DNA from: Thermoflexales bacterium
GTDB taxonomy: Bacteria; Chloroflexota; Anaerolineae; S140-20
DNA: 5,823 bases
Assembly: GCA_015484715.1 (NCBI GenBank)
Contig: WFUY01000415.1
Span: forward strand, 1 to 5,823
Reading direction: 5' to 3'
Positions within the stretch are counted from its first letter, which is position 1. The number at the start of each line of letters is the position of its first letter. Position numbers and translations under genes: made by a program. The notes beneath the pieces were generated by a model, which was not told the DNA's origin, did not search any database, and saw nothing but the letters and a program-made list of their open reading frames with translations. Shown in pieces: positions 5,777 through 5,823 of this stretch.

Positions 5777-5823
5777 TTTGTGGGCGTGAAACAGCCTTAT
5801 AGGGAGGCGCTCACACCCACAAA
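5777..5823. repeat. Long inverted repeat at the right window edge
   Basis: Arms 5777-5789 and 5811-5823 are 13 bases with a single mismatch in DNA. In a - strand RNA that position becomes a U-G pair, so the stem is fully paired there. A nested GCCT/AGGC (5794-5797 with 5805-5808) extends the structure. The arms run to the last base of the window and may continue beyond it. T residues are on the 5' side and A residues on the 3' side, which is the reverse of a terminator. The role is unknown. Confidence 0.55.

Larger units (their letters stand above)
5499..5823. other. Non-coding control region upstream of greA
   Basis: These 325 bases hold no supportable gene. They are visibly more AT-rich than the genes and contain two promoters, a LexA-like palindrome, two upstream inverted repeats, a 5' leader hairpin and a leader terminator. 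A stop-free frame on the - strand (5495-5821, entering from the window edge and ending on ATGA with greA) crosses all these signals. It shows no third-position GC preference and no ATG, so it is not called a gene. Confidence 0.75.

Noticed and set aside
5495..5821. A stop-free - strand frame of 108 codons running in from the right edge and ending on ATGA overlapping the greA start.
   Set aside because: It crosses two promoters, the leader hairpins and a terminator, has no ATG, shows no third-position GC preference unlike the real genes, and its translation resembles no family I know. Sequence beyond 5823 would settle it.

Overview
The window is a compact, GC-rich bacterial segment with two converging transcription units. 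From the left, on the + strand, comes the 3' end of a 23S rRNA, a short spacer, a 5S rRNA and a terminator hairpin. From the right, on the - strand, comes what reads as one operon in the order greA, lysS, then a large membrane histidine kinase gene. The two units meet at a hairpin near 463-494 that can serve both directions. There are no mobile elements, CRISPR repeats or tRNAs, and all three protein genes are intact.

The kinase (two membrane helices, three tandem GAF domains, a PAS domain, and an H-box of the SHELRLPMTSIKGYTDLL type) and the LysRS sequence style suggest Chloroflexota, perhaps an Anaerolineae/Thermoflexia-like thermophile. This is a judgement from sequence style only and was not checked by a search.

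Layout: 1-223 is the 23S end; 224-319 the spacer; 320-443 the 5S; 463-494 the terminator; 528-3437 (-) the kinase; 3501-5012 (-) lysS; 5025-5498 (-) greA; 5499-5823 the non-coding control region of greA. greA and lysS are 12 bases apart, and lysS and the kinase 63 bases apart with no terminator between them. A transcription elongation factor, a charging enzyme and a signalling kinase are therefore probably made from one message.

The most interesting part is the control region. It holds two good sigma-70-type promoters in tandem, pointing at greA. A GAAC-N4-GTTC palindrome, the core of the Gram-positive-type LexA (SOS) box, sits exactly in the spacer of the upstream promoter. Downstream of both promoters, but before greA, lies a textbook intrinsic terminator. 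This arrangement resembles the attenuated greA leader (GraL) of Escherichia coli. It predicts a leader RNA of about 74 nucleotides and control of the whole operon by read-through. No wholly new system is visible.
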